This document shows, piece by piece, positions 17,437 through 27,650 of a stretch of 64,000 nucleotides of DNA. The notes under the pieces were generated by a model, which was not told where the DNA came from, searched no databases, and saw only the letters and a list, made by a program, of their open reading frames with translations. Each line of letters starts with the position of its first letter. Position 1 is the stretch's first letter. The DNA comes from Rosenbergiella epipactidis (lineage in GTDB: Bacteria > Pseudomonadota > Gammaproteobacteria > Enterobacterales > Enterobacteriaceae). The stretch spans positions 186,001 to 250,000 of the forward strand of contig NZ_JABBFQ010000001.1 in the NCBI RefSeq assembly GCF_018494055.1. The letters run 5' to 3'. Made by a program: the position numbers and the translations under genes.

Positions 17437-18225
17437 ATGTCATATAGTGAAAAAATATCTAAGCTTACAGTCAGGATAGAATGCCAAGAAGAGAATGGAA
17501 TTTCTGTTGGGACGGGGTTTTGGTTCGGATTTAGGTTGGATGAGCAAAATATTTTGCCAGTTCTTGTTACTAACAAGCATGTGGTAGATTCGGCCATATC
17601 AGTCAGTCTAAAGGTTAGCTGTAAAATAGGTAATGAAGAGAATCAGATGGGGGAAATCGATGCAAAAAGGGAGCATTTCATATTCCACCCAGATAATGAT
17701 ATAGACTTATGTGTTCTTCCCGTGGCTAATATATTAGCCGAGTTGAGAAATAACGATATCATTGTTGAGCCATACTTTTTCACTGACCAACTATTTTTGA
17801 AGGACAAAAGCATAACTCCTATTGAAGATGTGTTCATGACTGGTTACCCAAATGGGCTGTGGGATAATGTTAACAACCGACCTATAACTAGAAAAGGCAT
17901 TACTGCTTCATCGCCAAAAGAGAACTGGCAAGGCAGACCTGTTTTCATGATAGACATGGCTTGCTTCGGAGGTTCAAGTGGTTCTCCAGTATATATTTTG
18001 AATGAAGGTTCATTTATGCACGAAGGCCATTTAGTTACAGGAGAAAGGCTAATCTTCTTGGGTATTCTATATGCAGGACCAACATTGAATGCACAAGGCA
18101 ACTTGGAAATTGTTGACATACCGACCTCTACTAAAATGATCGTCAACACAGAGCTTATGATGAACATTGGCATTGTCATTCACGCATCTAAGCTGAATGA
18201 CTTTAAGCCTCTACTACAAAATTAA
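17437..18225 (+). CDS. Trypsin-like serine protease in prophage accessory cassette
   Basis: A 262-aa protein with the chymotrypsin-fold triad in order: His48 in TNKHVV, probable Asp90 in NDIDLCVL, and Ser181 in FGGSSGSPVY. A GTGFWFGF motif precedes the His, as in many bacterial trypsin-like peptidases. There is no signal peptide, so it should act in the cytosol. It is AT-rich compared with the morphogenetic genes and sits between lysis and head modules, a usual site for accessory (moron) genes. It may be a defence or host-modifying factor; the substrate is unknown. A terminator follows at once, so it forms a self-contained unit with the preceding gene. Confidence 0.82.
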   Translation: MSYSEKISKLTVRIECQEENGISVGTGFWFGFRLDEQNILPVLVTNKHVVDSAISVSLKVSCKIGNEENQMGEIDAKREHFIFHPDNDIDLCVLPVANILAELRNNDIIVEPYFFTDQLFLKDKSITPIEDVFMTGYPNGLWDNVNNRPITRKGITASSPKENWQGRPVFMIDMACFGGSSGSPVYILNEGSFMHEGHLVTGERLIFLGILYAGPTLNAQGNLEIVDIPTSTKMIVNTELMMNIGIVIHASKLNDFKPLLQN

Positions 18226-18230
18226 TACTC

Positions 18231-18253
18231 AACCGCCTCCGGGCGGTTTTTTT
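18231..18253 (+). terminator. Terminator after the protease gene
   Basis: Stem AACCGCC / GGGCGGTT-type hairpin with a short CTCC loop and seven T. It separates the accessory cassette from the head genes. Confidence 0.82.
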
Positions 18254-18317
18254 ATGTCTGCATCACAGAGCATCCTATCGGGTGCTGTTTAATGCAATCA
18301 CCCTACAGGACAATATC

Positions 18318-18746
18318 ATGACCAATCCAAACTACATCCCCCAATGGCCGTTGTACAAAGACGCTGACGGCGTTTACATCCGTGCGCTACCCATCAAAGC
18401 GATTGATTACGCTAACGACGGTTCTGCTCAAGTAGAGTTCGACGGGGCTTATAACGAGCAATACGTCTCCGTAGCATTCATAGGAACGTTCAAGCCACAA
18501 GTCGGCGGCTACCTGTTTAATAGCCAGTACGGTGAAATCCTTTATCTGAGCAAATCAGACTTTGAGGCTAAGTACACCAAATACACATCAGAGGGCGGCT
18601 ACACACTGCCAGCGGCAACTACTTCAACTCTCGGCGGCGTAAAGCAGGGCGCAGCAGTAGCAGACGCAGCAGGTGACACGCCAACCAAGGCAGAGTTTGC
18701 AGCGTTACTCGCATCACTCCGCGCATCAGGTGCTATCGCATCGTAA
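18318..18746 (+). CDS. Phage head-fibre-like protein
   Basis: A 142-aa protein. The C-terminal part (STLGGVKQGAAVADAAG, TPTKAEFAALLASLR) is the conserved block of the phage head-fibre family first seen in phi29-like phages (pfam Phage_fiber_2). The N-terminal part likely attaches to the capsid or folds as a small beta domain. Start chosen at 18318 (MTNPNYIPQ); the longer in-frame extension to 18282 has no support. It lies directly upstream of the terminase genes. Confidence 0.75.
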   Translation: MTNPNYIPQWPLYKDADGVYIRALPIKAIDYANDGSAQVEFDGAYNEQYVSVAFIGTFKPQVGGYLFNSQYGEILYLSKSDFEAKYTKYTSEGGYTLPAATTSTLGGVKQGAAVADAAGDTPTKAEFAALLASLRASGAIAS

Positions 18747-18868
18747 TTTATAAAGCTCTGCAAAGGTCATCTTATTGGTGGCCTTAACAGAGTTTTATAT
18801 AGGTATTTATCAGCGTTGATACCGAGATTTCCGAGTAAGTATCAACACAACATAGAGGAATGTTCTGT

Positions 18869-18940
18869 ATGGCTATTCAAGGCTCAACCAACCCACAAAA
18901 ATTCCGTGAAGAATGGGATGCAGTAACAGAGGAAAAATAA
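18869..18940 (+). CDS. Possible 23-aa ORF upstream of terS
   Basis: ATG at 18869 with an AGAGGAA site encodes MAIQGSTNPQKFREEWDAV and ends just before terS. Codon use looks coding and the spacing to terS is only two bases, but such a short protein cannot be confirmed by eye. Confidence 0.35.
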   Translation: MAIQGSTNPQKFREEWDAVTEEK

Positions 18941-18942
18941 TC

Positions 18943-19392
18943 ATGGCAGCAGAAAGTAAACGTGGTCGCCCATCTGATTATTTACCAGAGGTCGCGGATG
19001 ATATTTGCTCTCTGCTAATGACTGGTGAAAGTTTAAGGTCGATTTGTAAGCGCACAGGTATGCCATCACTGAGCACTGTGACCTTATGGCTGACTAAGCA
19101 TGAGGAATTTTCGGTGCAATACGCACGCGCACGCGAGATTCAGGCCGAGGTTCTTGCAGAAGATGCCATGAATATTGCAGACGCGGCAGTCGAAGAGGGC
19201 GCAGCAGTTGCCAAAGCTCGATTACAGGTCGACGCTCGTAAGTGGTATGCCGGGAAGGTTGCCCCGAAGAAATACGGTGACCGCGTTCAGCATGACCAAA
19301 ACATCACTATCACCGACTTAACCGACGACGAGATAGACCGACGCCTCAAGGAGCTAACCAATGGACAGCCTCAATCGGGAACAGAAGATTGA
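18943..19392 (+). CDS. Terminase small subunit
   Basis: A 149-aa DNA-recognition subunit of the packaging motor. The N-terminal helix-turn-helix-like region (RGRPSDYLPEVADDICSLL, SLRSICKRTGMPSLSTVTLWL) fits this role, followed by a helical oligomerisation part and an acidic C-terminus (DLTDDEID). Start at 18943 (MAAESKRGRP); the longer ORF to 18913 overlaps the upstream mini-ORF and lacks a ribosome site. It overlaps terL by 32 bases. Confidence 0.85.
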   Translation: MAAESKRGRPSDYLPEVADDICSLLMTGESLRSICKRTGMPSLSTVTLWLTKHEEFSVQYARAREIQAEVLAEDAMNIADAAVEEGAAVAKARLQVDARKWYAGKVAPKKYGDRVQHDQNITITDLTDDEIDRRLKELTNGQPQSGTED

Positions 19393-20809
19393 ATTAATCC
19401 GACTCCTTGAAGAGAAGAAGCGTAGGGCGCATGTCTACCGCTACAAGAATTACTACTCAACACGTTATCCGTGGCAGAAAAACTTCATCGGTAAGAGTAA
19501 GCATTTTTCACCGGTCGCATTGATCGCAGCTAACCGTGTTGGCAAGACCGACACCGCGACTTACACAGACGCTATTCACGCCATGGGTGATTACCCCGAT
19601 GATTGGGATGGCTACCAGTTCGACCATGCACCGCTTATCTGGTGCCTAGGTTACTCGGGCGAGAAGTGCCGTGACCTATTACAGAATCCTATCCTCGGCC
19701 GTAAAACTGATAACGGTTGGGAAGGTGGGTTAATACCTGGTGAATTGATTGCTGACACCGAGCCGATGTCTGGTACGCCAAACGCTGTTCGTACCGCCTA
19801 TGTTCGCCATAAATCAGGCAAGCTAGCAAAGATTCAATTTTGGTCATACTCACAGGGGCAGCACGCTCTGATGGGTGATAGCGTCGATTGGTTCCATATC
19901 GATGAGGAGCCGAAAGACCCATCAATCTATCCGCAGGTTTTAACGCGTACTGCTACTGGTGATAAAGGTCGTGGTGGTAGAGGAATACTGACGTTTACGC
20001 CTGAGAATGGCCGCACTGAGTTGGTTATCGGCTTCATGGATAATCCATCCAGTGGTCAAACGTGCATGAATGTTGGCTGGGATGATGCGCCGCACCTGAG
20101 TGAGCGAGTGAAGGAGGAATTGCTTGCCTCGTTCCCGCCTCATCAACGTGACATGAGGACGAAAGGCATACCGATGCTTGGTCATGGTCGTATCTATGAC
20201 TTTGGCGAGGAGCTAATAACATGTGATCCGTTTGCAGTTCCCGATCACTGGATGATTATCGACGGCATGGACTTTGGTTGGGACCACCCTCAAGCTCACG
20301 TCCAATTAGTTATCGACCCTGATAACGATGCTTTCTACCTCACCCGAGCATGGAAGGCCAGCCAGACATCACCCGCCGAAGCGTGGGGCGCTGTTCGCTC
20401 ATGGGCTAACAAAGTACCTACCGCATGGCCTCAAGATGGATTACAGACTGAGAAAGGCTCAGGCCTGCAACAAAAGCAGTATTACCACGATGCCGGATTC
20501 CAAATGCTCAACGATGCCGCGCAATGGCCTGATGGTTCGCGTTCGGTAGAGGCTGGATTATTCGAACTATACGACTTAATGCGGCACGGTAAATTCAAAG
20601 TTTTCCGTGGGCTGCGTGACTGGTTCGAAGAGTTCAACTTCTACCACCGTGACGATAAAGGCCGATTAGTTAAGGTTCGCGATGACTTGCTCGATGCGAC
20701 ACGTTACGCCTATATGATGCGCCGTTATGCCAAGCGCTACGGTGACATTGGCAAAGTAAAGAAACCAAAAGCACCGGCACCAATTAGACCAATACCGAGA
20801 GGGCGATAA
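19361..20809 (+). CDS. Terminase large subunit, Sf6 gp2-like
   Basis: The 482-aa motor ATPase and nuclease that packages DNA headfuls. Walker A-like AANRVGKT is at residues 57-64, Walker B with catalytic acid WFHIDEE near 177-183, and the coupling region follows. The C-terminal RNase H-like nuclease starts around [11 protein letters not shown] (metal-binding Asp), with the later acidic [10 protein letters not shown]. The layout fits the Sf6-type terminase rather than the P22 gp2 type, so this phage combines Sf6-type packaging with P22-type capsid genes. The stop overlaps the portal start (TAATG). Confidence 0.92.
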   Translation: MDSLNREQKIELIRLLEEKKRRAHVYRYKNYYSTRYPWQKNFIGKSKHFSPVALIAANRVGKTDTATYTDAIHAMGDYPDDWDGYQFDHAPLIWCLGYSGEKCRDLLQNPILGRKTDNGWEGGLIPGELIADTEPMSGTPNAVRTAYVRHKSGKLAKIQFWSYSQGQHALMGDSVDWFHIDEEPKDPSIYPQVLTRTATGDKGRGGRGILTFTPENGRTELVIGFMDNPSSGQTCMNVGWDDAPHLSERVKEELLASFPPHQRDMRTKGIPMLGHGRIYDFGEELITCDPFAVPDHWMIIDGMDFGWDHPQAHVQLVIDPDNDAFYLTRAWKASQTSPAEAWGAVRSWANKVPTAWPQDGLQTEKGSGLQQKQYYHDAGFQMLNDAAQWPDGSRSVEAGLFELYDLMRHGKFKVFRGLRDWFEEFNFYHRDDKGRLVKVRDDLLDATRYAYMMRRYAKRYGDIGKVKKPKAPAPIRPIPRGR

Positions 20810-22977
20810 TGGCCGACACAAATGACAGACTGGAAGCCATTCTCGGTAAGTTCGACCGGGACTGGACGGCCAGCGAGGAAGCCAGAACCGAGGCGAAAAA
20901 CGATTTATTCTTTAGTCGGGTGAGTCAGTGGGATGATTGGCTGACTCAATACACCACGCTGCAATACCGTGGACAGTTCGATATTGTCCGGCCAGTGGTG
21001 CGTAAACTGGTCGCTGAGATGCGCCAGAACCCGATTGATGTGCTATTCCGACCAAAGGATAACGCTGACCCGAATTCAGCAGAAATCCTGATGGGAATGT
21101 ACCGCACCGACATGCGACATAACACCGCGAAGACTTCGGTCAACGTGGCAGTGAAAGAGCAAATTGAGTGTGGTATCGGCGCAAGGCGTATCGTCACCGA
21201 GTACGAAGACGAAGACCCGACCAGTAACAACCAGATTATCCGTCGTCTGCCTATCCACGAAGCATGCTCTCACGTTATCTGGGATGCCAATGCCAAGCAG
21301 CAAGATAAGTCTGACGCTAAGCATGTGACGGTTATCAGCGCGTTGTCGCAGGATGGCTGGGAATCATTCGCCGAAGAGTACGGACTCGATCCAGACGATA
21401 AGCCTAGCTTTCAATCGCCGAATGATTGGGTATTCCCTTGGCTGACCAGTAACTCGCTGTACATCGCAGAGTATTACGAAGTTGAAGAGAAGAAAGAGGT
21501 CGCTTACATCTACGAGGACCCGCTAACCGGCGAGCCTGTTAGCTACTTCAAGCGAGATATTCAGAGCGTTATCGACATGCTTGCCGACCGTGGCATGAAG
21601 AAGATTGGTGAGAAGAAAATTAAACGCCGCAGGGTGTATAAGACGATCCTAACATCTTCCGCAGTATTGAAAGACCGCACATTGATTGCCGGTGAACATC
21701 TGCCGATTGTGCCAGTTTTCGGTGAGTGGGGCTTTGTCGAGGACAAAGAAATCTATGAGGGTATCGTCCGGTTGACGAAAGACGGCCAGCGACTGCGTAA
21801 CATGATTATGAGCTTTAATGCTGACATCGTGGCGCGAAACCCTCGCAAGAAGCCTGTGTTTTACCCTGAGCAAATCGAAGGCTACGAGTATATGTACTCG
21901 GGCGATGCGGATTACCCGTATTACCTGATGAATCGCACCGACGAGAGCAATCAGGATTTAAACCCCGGCCCGATGGCTTATCTCGATGACCCTGAGATCC
22001 CCCCGGCTAACCAATATGCTCTACAGGCTGCCAGTGATGCCGTTCAACAGGTTGCTGACCTAGGTGTCGATAACCAAGCAGCCAATGGTCAAGTTGCGTT
22101 TGATACCGTCAACCAGTTAAACATGCGCTCAGACCTGCAAACTTTCGTGTTTCAGGACAACTTAGCTACTGCGATGCGCCGTGACGGTGAGATTTACGCC
22201 TCGATGGTTGCAGATATCTACGATATTCCGCGCACGGTCACCATGACGCTACCGGATGGCGAAGAGAAAGCAGTGCAGACGATGATGAGCGTTGTCGATG
22301 TGGCGTCTGGTCAGTCAGTCGTGCTCAACGATATTAGCGGTCGGTTCGAGTGCTACACCGATGTTGGCCCTTCGTTCCAGTCGATGAAAGAACAGCACCG
22401 CGCCGAGTTGAAAGAGTTGTTAGGCCAGATTGACCCGTCACAGCAAGTCTGGAATGTGTTGTTGCTGCAATACCTGACGTTGCTTGATGGTAAAGGCATT
22501 GAGATTACCCGTGATTACGCTAACAAGCAGCTAATCGTACAGGGACTCAAGCAGCCAGAGACAGCAGAAGAACAGCAGTGGTTACAGGAAGCTCAGCAGG
22601 AGCAGCAAGGGCAGCCAGATGCGGCGACAATTCAGGCTCAAGGCGTGTTACTGCAAGGCCAAGCAGACATGCAGAAAGCTCAGAACCAACAGACCGACCT
22701 GCAAATCAAAGCCTACACCGCACAGCAACAGGCACAACTCACCCAAGCGCAAGCCGTTCAAGCATTAGCTAACGCTAAATCACTCAACGATAAGTCACTA
22801 CAGAGCGCACTCAGCACACTGTCTGACTGGTATCAGAAACAGAACACAGCGGCACATAACGAGGCTGACCAAATGCTACGGGCTAACCAACAGCAACATG
22901 GTCAAGCACTCGATATTGCCGGACTCCTGCAACAGCAGAGACAGAATCAACAACCTTCCGTCAATCCTGACGAGTAA
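20809..22977 (+). CDS. Portal protein, P22 gp1-like
   Basis: A 722-aa dodecameric portal, almost the same length as P22 gp1 (725 aa). Conserved blocks include [27 protein letters not shown] near the N-terminus (given here as one run in two parts) and [14 protein letters not shown] in the middle. The C-terminal 130 residues are long, Gln/Ala-rich helices that form the P22 barrel extending into the capsid. The gene is intact and starts at the TAATG overlap with terL. A 25-base gap leads to the scaffold gene. Confidence 0.94.
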   Translation: MADTNDRLEAILGKFDRDWTASEEARTEAKNDLFFSRVSQWDDWLTQYTTLQYRGQFDIVRPVVRKLVAEMRQNPIDVLFRPKDNADPNSAEILMGMYRTDMRHNTAKTSVNVAVKEQIECGIGARRIVTEYEDEDPTSNNQIIRRLPIHEACSHVIWDANAKQQDKSDAKHVTVISALSQDGWESFAEEYGLDPDDKPSFQSPNDWVFPWLTSNSLYIAEYYEVEEKKEVAYIYEDPLTGEPVSYFKRDIQSVIDMLADRGMKKIGEKKIKRRRVYKTILTSSAVLKDRTLIAGEHLPIVPVFGEWGFVEDKEIYEGIVRLTKDGQRLRNMIMSFNADIVARNPRKKPVFYPEQIEGYEYMYSGDADYPYYLMNRTDESNQDLNPGPMAYLDDPEIPPANQYALQAASDAVQQVADLGVDNQAANGQVAFDTVNQLNMRSDLQTFVFQDNLATAMRRDGEIYASMVADIYDIPRTVTMTLPDGEEKAVQTMMSVVDVASGQSVVLNDISGRFECYTDVGPSFQSMKEQHRAELKELLGQIDPSQQVWNVLLLQYLTLLDGKGIEITRDYANKQLIVQGLKQPETAEEQQWLQEAQQEQQGQPDAATIQAQGVLLQGQADMQKAQNQQTDLQIKAYTAQQQAQLTQAQAVQALANAKSLNDKSLQSALSTLSDWYQKQNTAAHNEADQMLRANQQQHGQALDIAGLLQQQRQNQQPSVNPDE

Positions 22978-23002
22978 CTTTATCCCTTCCATGAGGTGAA
23001 TC

Positions 23003-23914
23003 ATGAGTAATACCGACAACATTCAGGCAACTGAAGAACAAACCCTGTCCGGCAATCAGCAAGCGGCACTTGATGATAGTCAGCTAACCGATAATGCCAA
23101 CGGTGGCGAAGGGCAAGATGAGGGCTTCGAGATTGTCCTGTCTGACGGCGAGACTGAACAGAAACAAGACCCGGCAACTAACGCGAAGTTTGCACAGGCG
23201 CGTATCGAACGTAAACGCCAGCGTGAACTAGAGCAGCAACTTGAAGCTGTTCGTCGCGGCGAGGTACCGGAGACACTGCGTGTAAATCCTGACTTGCCAC
23301 CTCAGCCTGACATTAATCAGTATCTCTCTGATGATGGTCTGGAGAAGTACGGTTACGACCAAACGCGAGCACTTGCAGCCTTTAGCCAAGCCAATAACGA
23401 GTGGCTGATTAAAGCGCAGGATGCCCGTAGCAACGCCGTAGCCGAACAAGGCCGTAAGACTCAGGAGTACACACAGCATTCAACGCAGACGGTCGAGTCA
23501 GTGCGTAAACACTACGATGCCGCTGAGAAGCTCAACCTCCCGGACTATCAGGAGAAGGAAGATTACTTTCGGTCGCAGGTTCCAGAAGGTGTGGACACCA
23601 CGATTATGAGTCTGTTCCCAGAGAAATCAGCGGCAATCATGTATCACCTAGGCGCAAACCCAGAGAAATTACGTCACATCAACTCGCTCAATGGTCAGCA
23701 AGCCTTGATTGAGTTGGCCCGACTTGACGCACAACTCACGATTAAACCTCGCGGTAAACAAGTATCGAAAGCACCCCCGGCTGATGAAGCGATCGCCGGT
23801 GATGTGACTGCGGCCAATAGAGAGTCCATTCAAAAGCAGATGGACAAGGCTTCTAGCAGTGGCGATGTCGAGCTGTACCGCAAACTCAAATTAAAACTTA
23901 AAGGAATTCGCTAA
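23003..23914 (+). CDS. Scaffolding protein, P22 gp8-like
   Basis: A 303-aa acidic, helical protein, the same size as P22 gp8. It directs procapsid assembly and leaves before DNA entry. The C-terminal basic helix-turn-helix ([19 protein letters not shown], then KLKLKGIR) is the coat-binding element known for gp8. Its stop overlaps the coat start (TAATG), matching the P22 order 1-8-5. Confidence 0.92.
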   Translation: MSNTDNIQATEEQTLSGNQQAALDDSQLTDNANGGEGQDEGFEIVLSDGETEQKQDPATNAKFAQARIERKRQRELEQQLEAVRRGEVPETLRVNPDLPPQPDINQYLSDDGLEKYGYDQTRALAAFSQANNEWLIKAQDARSNAVAEQGRKTQEYTQHSTQTVESVRKHYDAAEKLNLPDYQEKEDYFRSQVPEGVDTTIMSLFPEKSAAIMYHLGANPEKLRHINSLNGQQALIELARLDAQLTIKPRGKQVSKAPPADEAIAGDVTAANRESIQKQMDKASSSGDVELYRKLKLKLKGIR

Positions 23915-25203
23915 TGGCATTGAATGAAGGCCAAATGGTCACCCTCGCAATCGACGAGGTAATCGAAACCGTCACTAACCTGACACCAATGGCGCAACGC
24001 GCTAATAAATATACTCCGCCTGCAGGAGCCATGCAACGCGGCAGCAATACTATCTGGATGCCAGTAGAGCAGGAGGCTCCTACTCAGGAAGGGTGGGATT
24101 TGACTGGGAAAGCTACGGGAATCGAGGAGCTAAGCGTCGCGGTGAACTTAGGTGACCCAGACAACGATTTTTTCTCCCTTCGCGCTGACGATTTACGAGA
24201 TGAAACAAGCTACCGACGCCGTATTCAGGCATCTGCCAAGAAGTTAGCTAGCAATCTTGAAGTTAAGATCGCCACCATGGCCGCAGAAATGGGTTCTCTT
24301 GTGGTTACCAGTGATGGTGAAATCTCTCAGGATAATCGTGCTTGGCCTTTCCTGGCTGAAGCTGAAGAAATTATGTTTGACCGCGAGTTAAACCGTGATT
24401 CAGGACTGTCATACTTCTTCAACCCGAAGGACTACACCAAGGCCGGTTATAACCTAGCTGGTAAAGACAACTTTGGTCGACTGACCGAAGATGCTTACAA
24501 GACTGGCAGCATCCAAAACCAAGTTGCTGGCTTTGATGAGGTAATGCGCTCACCGAAACTCACTGTGTTGCCTAAATCAACAGCAACGGGGCTGACAGTT
24601 TCTGGCGCACAATCATTCAAGCCTCAGGCTTGGACTCTGGATAACGAAGGTAATAAATCCAACGTTGATAATCGTTTTGCTAGCTTGACATTGTCTAGCA
24701 CCTCAGGCTTGAAACGTGGCGATAAAATTAGCTTTGCGGGCGTCAAGTTCCTCGGTCAGATGGCTAAAAACGTCCTGACGCATGACGCGACGTTCTCAGT
24801 AGTCCGAGTGGTTGATGGTACTCACATTGAGATCACGCCGAAGCCCGTAGCACTGAATGACACCACGTTGTCACCGGAGCAACGCGCTTACGCAAACGTG
24901 AATACCACTCTTGCTGATAAAACAGCAATCAACATCCTGAACACTCAGGATGCACGGACAAATGTCTTCTGGGCAGACGACTCGATCCGTATCGTGTCTC
25001 AGCCAATTCCAGCAAGTCACGAAATGTTTGCAGGTATGAAGACTCGTTCGTTTGACATCCCTGACGTGGGTATCAGCGGTATCTTCGCAACGCAAGGCGA
25101 CATCTCAACGCTTTCCGGCCTATGCCGTATCGCAGTGTGGTATGGCGTCAACGCAACCCGTCCGGAAGCAATCGGCGTGGGCCTGGCTGGGCAAACTGCT
25201 TAA
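23914..25203 (+). CDS. Major capsid (coat) protein, P22 gp5-like
   Basis: A 429-aa HK97-fold coat protein, one residue shorter than P22 gp5. Similarity is high along the full length, for example [57 protein letters not shown] and the terminal [12 protein letters not shown]. The inserted I-domain typical of P22-like coats lies in the region of residues 225-345. Intact and the clearest link to the P22 group. Confidence 0.96.
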   Translation: MALNEGQMVTLAIDEVIETVTNLTPMAQRANKYTPPAGAMQRGSNTIWMPVEQEAPTQEGWDLTGKATGIEELSVAVNLGDPDNDFFSLRADDLRDETSYRRRIQASAKKLASNLEVKIATMAAEMGSLVVTSDGEISQDNRAWPFLAEAEEIMFDRELNRDSGLSYFFNPKDYTKAGYNLAGKDNFGRLTEDAYKTGSIQNQVAGFDEVMRSPKLTVLPKSTATGLTVSGAQSFKPQAWTLDNEGNKSNVDNRFASLTLSSTSGLKRGDKISFAGVKFLGQMAKNVLTHDATFSVVRVVDGTHIEITPKPVALNDTTLSPEQRAYANVNTTLADKTAINILNTQDARTNVFWADDSIRIVSQPIPASHEMFAGMKTRSFDIPDVGISGIFATQGDISTLSGLCRIAVWYGVNATRPEAIGVGLAGQTA

Positions 25204-25239
25204 TCAATGGGGCTTCGGCCCCTTTACTTTGAGGTCGAT

Positions 25240-25434
25240 ATGGACACAGCAGTATATAAACCAGATGGCCCGTGCAAGGTATGGGGCGTTATGGCTCACG
25301 TCAAGGTTGTTGACCATTCCGAGGTTGGTAAGCACGTTAAAGAAGGCTGGCTCGACCACCCATCAAAGTTGCTCGAACAACCTAAGCGGCGCAAAGCTAA
25401 GGTGGTGACCGATGCTGACTCAAACGAAGGGTGA
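25240..25434 (+). CDS. Small phage protein between coat and gp4 genes
   Basis: A 64-aa protein, [16 protein letters not shown], with a basic C-terminus. Start at 25240 has a TGAGGT site; the in-frame ATG at 25207 is less likely. P22-like phages carry a similar small ORF here. It overlaps the gp4 gene by 23 bases. Function unknown. Confidence 0.7.
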   Translation: MDTAVYKPDGPCKVWGVMAHVKVVDHSEVGKHVKEGWLDHPSKLLEQPKRRKAKVVTDADSNEG

Positions 25435-25930
25435 TATTGTCCGTGTGGCGCTGCGCAAGCTAGGTATCGCCTCTGACGCTACGCTAACCGATGTTGAGCC
25501 TCAATCGATGGAGGACGGCGTTAATGACCTCGAGATGATGATGGGCGAATGGTATCAGGATGGGCGAGGGATTATCACTGGCTACACGTTTGCTAATGAT
25601 GAAGACCCGCCGGCAGAAGGTGACGACCACTCTATGCAGTCTAGATCGATTAGCGCAGTAGTACACAATCTCGCACTGCGTATTGCTCCTGACTATCAAG
25701 TCACTCCTACCGATAAAATCATCACGACCGCTCGTTACGGCAAGGAGCGATTGATGAAATCGACAGCTATCCTTCGTGCCGCTCAAACCGGTTACTCATA
25801 CCCAAGTCGCATGCCTATCGGTAGCGGTAACAAGTGGGCGAGGGTTAATAGCTGGAACTTCTATCCGGGGAAACACAATGCCAATACAACAGTTACCCCT
25901 GATGAAGGGGATAGCAAAGAGTCAGGTTAA
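25412..25930 (+). CDS. Head completion / tail accessory factor, P22 gp4-like
   Basis: A 172-aa protein that binds the portal ring after packaging and starts the neck. Blocks [30 protein letters not shown] and [10 protein letters not shown] match P22 gp4 (166 aa), which also has reported peptidoglycan-hydrolase activity. It overlaps the start of gp10 by 53 bases in another frame. Confidence 0.9.
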   Translation: MLTQTKGDIVRVALRKLGIASDATLTDVEPQSMEDGVNDLEMMMGEWYQDGRGIITGYTFANDEDPPAEGDDHSMQSRSISAVVHNLALRIAPDYQVTPTDKIITTARYGKERLMKSTAILRAAQTGYSYPSRMPIGSGNKWARVNSWNFYPGKHNANTTVTPDEGDSKESG

Positions 25931-27305
25931 CGCTGACTATATCGATGCCATGCCAGTGAACATGCTGGCGGTACCGAAAGAGGTGCTTGATAGTTCGGGT
26001 TACCTCCGCTCATTCCCCGGCATTGATAAGCGCGATGATGTGGCTGGCCTGTCGCGGGGCGTGCAGTTCAATACTCACGAATCAGTAGTGTATCGGGTTC
26101 TGGGTAATAAGCTGTATCGAGGTCAGTCACAGGCAGGTGATGTATCAGGCTCTAGCCGTGTAGGCATGGCTCACTCAGCAACGAGTCAGGCAGTTTCTGC
26201 AAATGGCGTGTTAACACTTTATCGCTACGACGGTACGGTGAAGACGCTGCAGAACTGGCCTGATACCGTCGGCGATGTTACCTATACGCAATACGAAATC
26301 GGGTCTGTGCGTGATGTATGTCGGCTGCGTGGCCGTTATATCTGGGTTAAGGATGGGTCGCAGGACTTCGGCGTAACTGATATTGATAACGAATCTCACC
26401 CTGACCAATTTCGCCCATTCTACACAGCAGAGAGCCAGCCAGATGGCATCCTAGGTTGTGACTCATGGCGTGACTTCGCGGTGATGTTCGGTACGTCAAC
26501 GATTGAGTATTTCTCCCTGACAGGGGCCACTGATACGAGTGCGGCAATTTACGTTGCTCAACCGTCCCTGATGGTACAGAAGGGGATCGCTGGAACGTTC
26601 GCCAAGTGTCGCTATGCAGACTCACACGCTTTCGTCAGTAATCCAGCCAATGGTTCGCCGTCTGTGTATGTGATTAGCCAAGGCTCAGCCACGCAAATCT
26701 CCTCGGTCAGTGTCGATAAGGTACTTAGAAGTTACAGTGCCACTGATTTGGATCAGGTGTACATGAAGTCATTACGATTCGATGGGCATGAGCTAATCAT
26801 CATCCACCTACCGAATGATGTACTTTGCTATGACGCCTCAGCAAGCCAGAATGGGCCACAATGGTCAATCCTGAAAACTGGACTCTATGACTCACCTTAT
26901 CGTGCAATCGACTTCATGTATGAGGATAACCAGATTACCTGTGGCGACAAGACTCAATCTGTGACCGGGTATCTTAATGACGCTCACTCAACGCAGTACG
27001 ACGCAGAGCAAGAACACCTGCTCTACACGCCACTTTTCAAAGCTGACAACAATCTGATATTCGACTTTGAGCTTGAGGCGTCGACAGGTATTAGTCAGAA
27101 AGCCCGGCGATTATTCCTGTCTGCTACGACTGACGGTATCAACTTCGGTCGAGAACAGATGATTAGCCAGAATAGTCCGTTTGAGTACGATAGGCGCGTA
27201 CTGTGGCGGCGCATAGGTCGAATCAGGAAGAATGTCGGTTTTAAGGTGCGAGTCATAACCATGTCACCCATTACGCTATCAGGTTGCCAAGTGAGGGCCG
27301 AATAA
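25878..27305 (+). CDS. Tail accessory factor, P22 gp10-like
   Basis: A 475-aa hexameric neck protein that closes the portal vertex and receives the tail needle and tailspikes; P22 gp10 has 472 aa. [12 protein letters not shown] at the start, [18 protein letters not shown], and [13 protein letters not shown] are typical. The reading frame is open upstream to 25776, but the conserved start is the ATG at 25878. It is intact and is the last complete morphogenesis gene; the stop overlaps the ATG of a truncated gene 26. Confidence 0.92.
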   Translation: MPIQQLPLMKGIAKSQVNADYIDAMPVNMLAVPKEVLDSSGYLRSFPGIDKRDDVAGLSRGVQFNTHESVVYRVLGNKLYRGQSQAGDVSGSSRVGMAHSATSQAVSANGVLTLYRYDGTVKTLQNWPDTVGDVTYTQYEIGSVRDVCRLRGRYIWVKDGSQDFGVTDIDNESHPDQFRPFYTAESQPDGILGCDSWRDFAVMFGTSTIEYFSLTGATDTSAAIYVAQPSLMVQKGIAGTFAKCRYADSHAFVSNPANGSPSVYVISQGSATQISSVSVDKVLRSYSATDLDQVYMKSLRFDGHELIIIHLPNDVLCYDASASQNGPQWSILKTGLYDSPYRAIDFMYEDNQITCGDKTQSVTGYLNDAHSTQYDAEQEHLLYTPLFKADNNLIFDFELEASTGISQKARRLFLSATTDGINFGREQMISQNSPFEYDRRVLWRRIGRIRKNVGFKVRVITMSPITLSGCQVRAE

Positions 27306-27370
27306 TGGCAGATAAAACCCTCAATACCCTAGTAACTATAGTTGCTTTTGAACCGCAACTAAATTCATAA
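27305..27370 (+). pseudogene. Stub of tail-needle gene 26
   Basis: ATG in a TAATG overlap with gp10, encoding [12 protein letters not shown], which resembles the start of P22 gp26 (MADPSLNNPVVI). After about 12 codons similarity ends and the frame stops at 27368. The coiled-coil body of the needle and its tip are missing. This marks the left edge of a large deletion in the tail and injection region. Confidence 0.65.
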
Positions 27371-27403
27371 GGATATGAAATTGATATAATAAACTTTGAA
27401 TAA

Positions 27404-27583
27404 AATCATATAGTAAAAAGTGCTCGGCAAGATATTTCAGTGCTCGTAGATTCAGGTAAAAGCCACGAGTGGATATATAAGCTCACATTTACCGCGACGC
27501 CAATTGCTTCTTTATTAATTTTTAATCCGAAATCCACTCTTGTTGGTAATGTTTGGGGGGGGGTATTGGCGATGAATCACTAA
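27404..27583 (+). pseudogene. 3' fragment of a tail gene (possible tailspike/fibre C-terminus)
   Basis: The frame opened after a stop at 27401 reads 59 codons, with SARQDISVLVDSGKSH, WIYKLTFTATPIASLLIFN and PKSTLVGNVWGGVL, then a stop. The pattern of beta-strand-like residues looks like a carbohydrate-binding or trimerisation C-terminal domain. No start codon or upstream part exists, so this is the right edge of the deletion that removed the rest of the tail genes. It contains a run of nine G at 27555-27563. Identity as a tailspike is inference from its position before the acetyltransferase. Confidence 0.5.
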
Positions 27584-27597
27584 TTATACACAATGGC

Positions 27598-27644
27598 ACT
27601 GGTAGTGCTCAGTAAATACATTTTATTGCTGAGTACTACCAGTT
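27598..27644. terminator. Long hairpin between converging tail remnant and acetyltransferase gene
   Basis: Arms ACTGGTAGT-x-CTCAG and CTGAGT-ACTACCAGT pair over about 15 bases with a further TAAA/TTTA extension. It sits between convergent genes and could end both transcripts, although T runs are some bases away. Confidence 0.45.
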
Positions 27645-27650
27645 GCAGTC

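Noticed and set aside
25776..25877. Longer start of gp10 at 25776
   Set aside because: The extension overlaps gp4 fully and is not conserved; the P22-like N-terminus starts at 25878.
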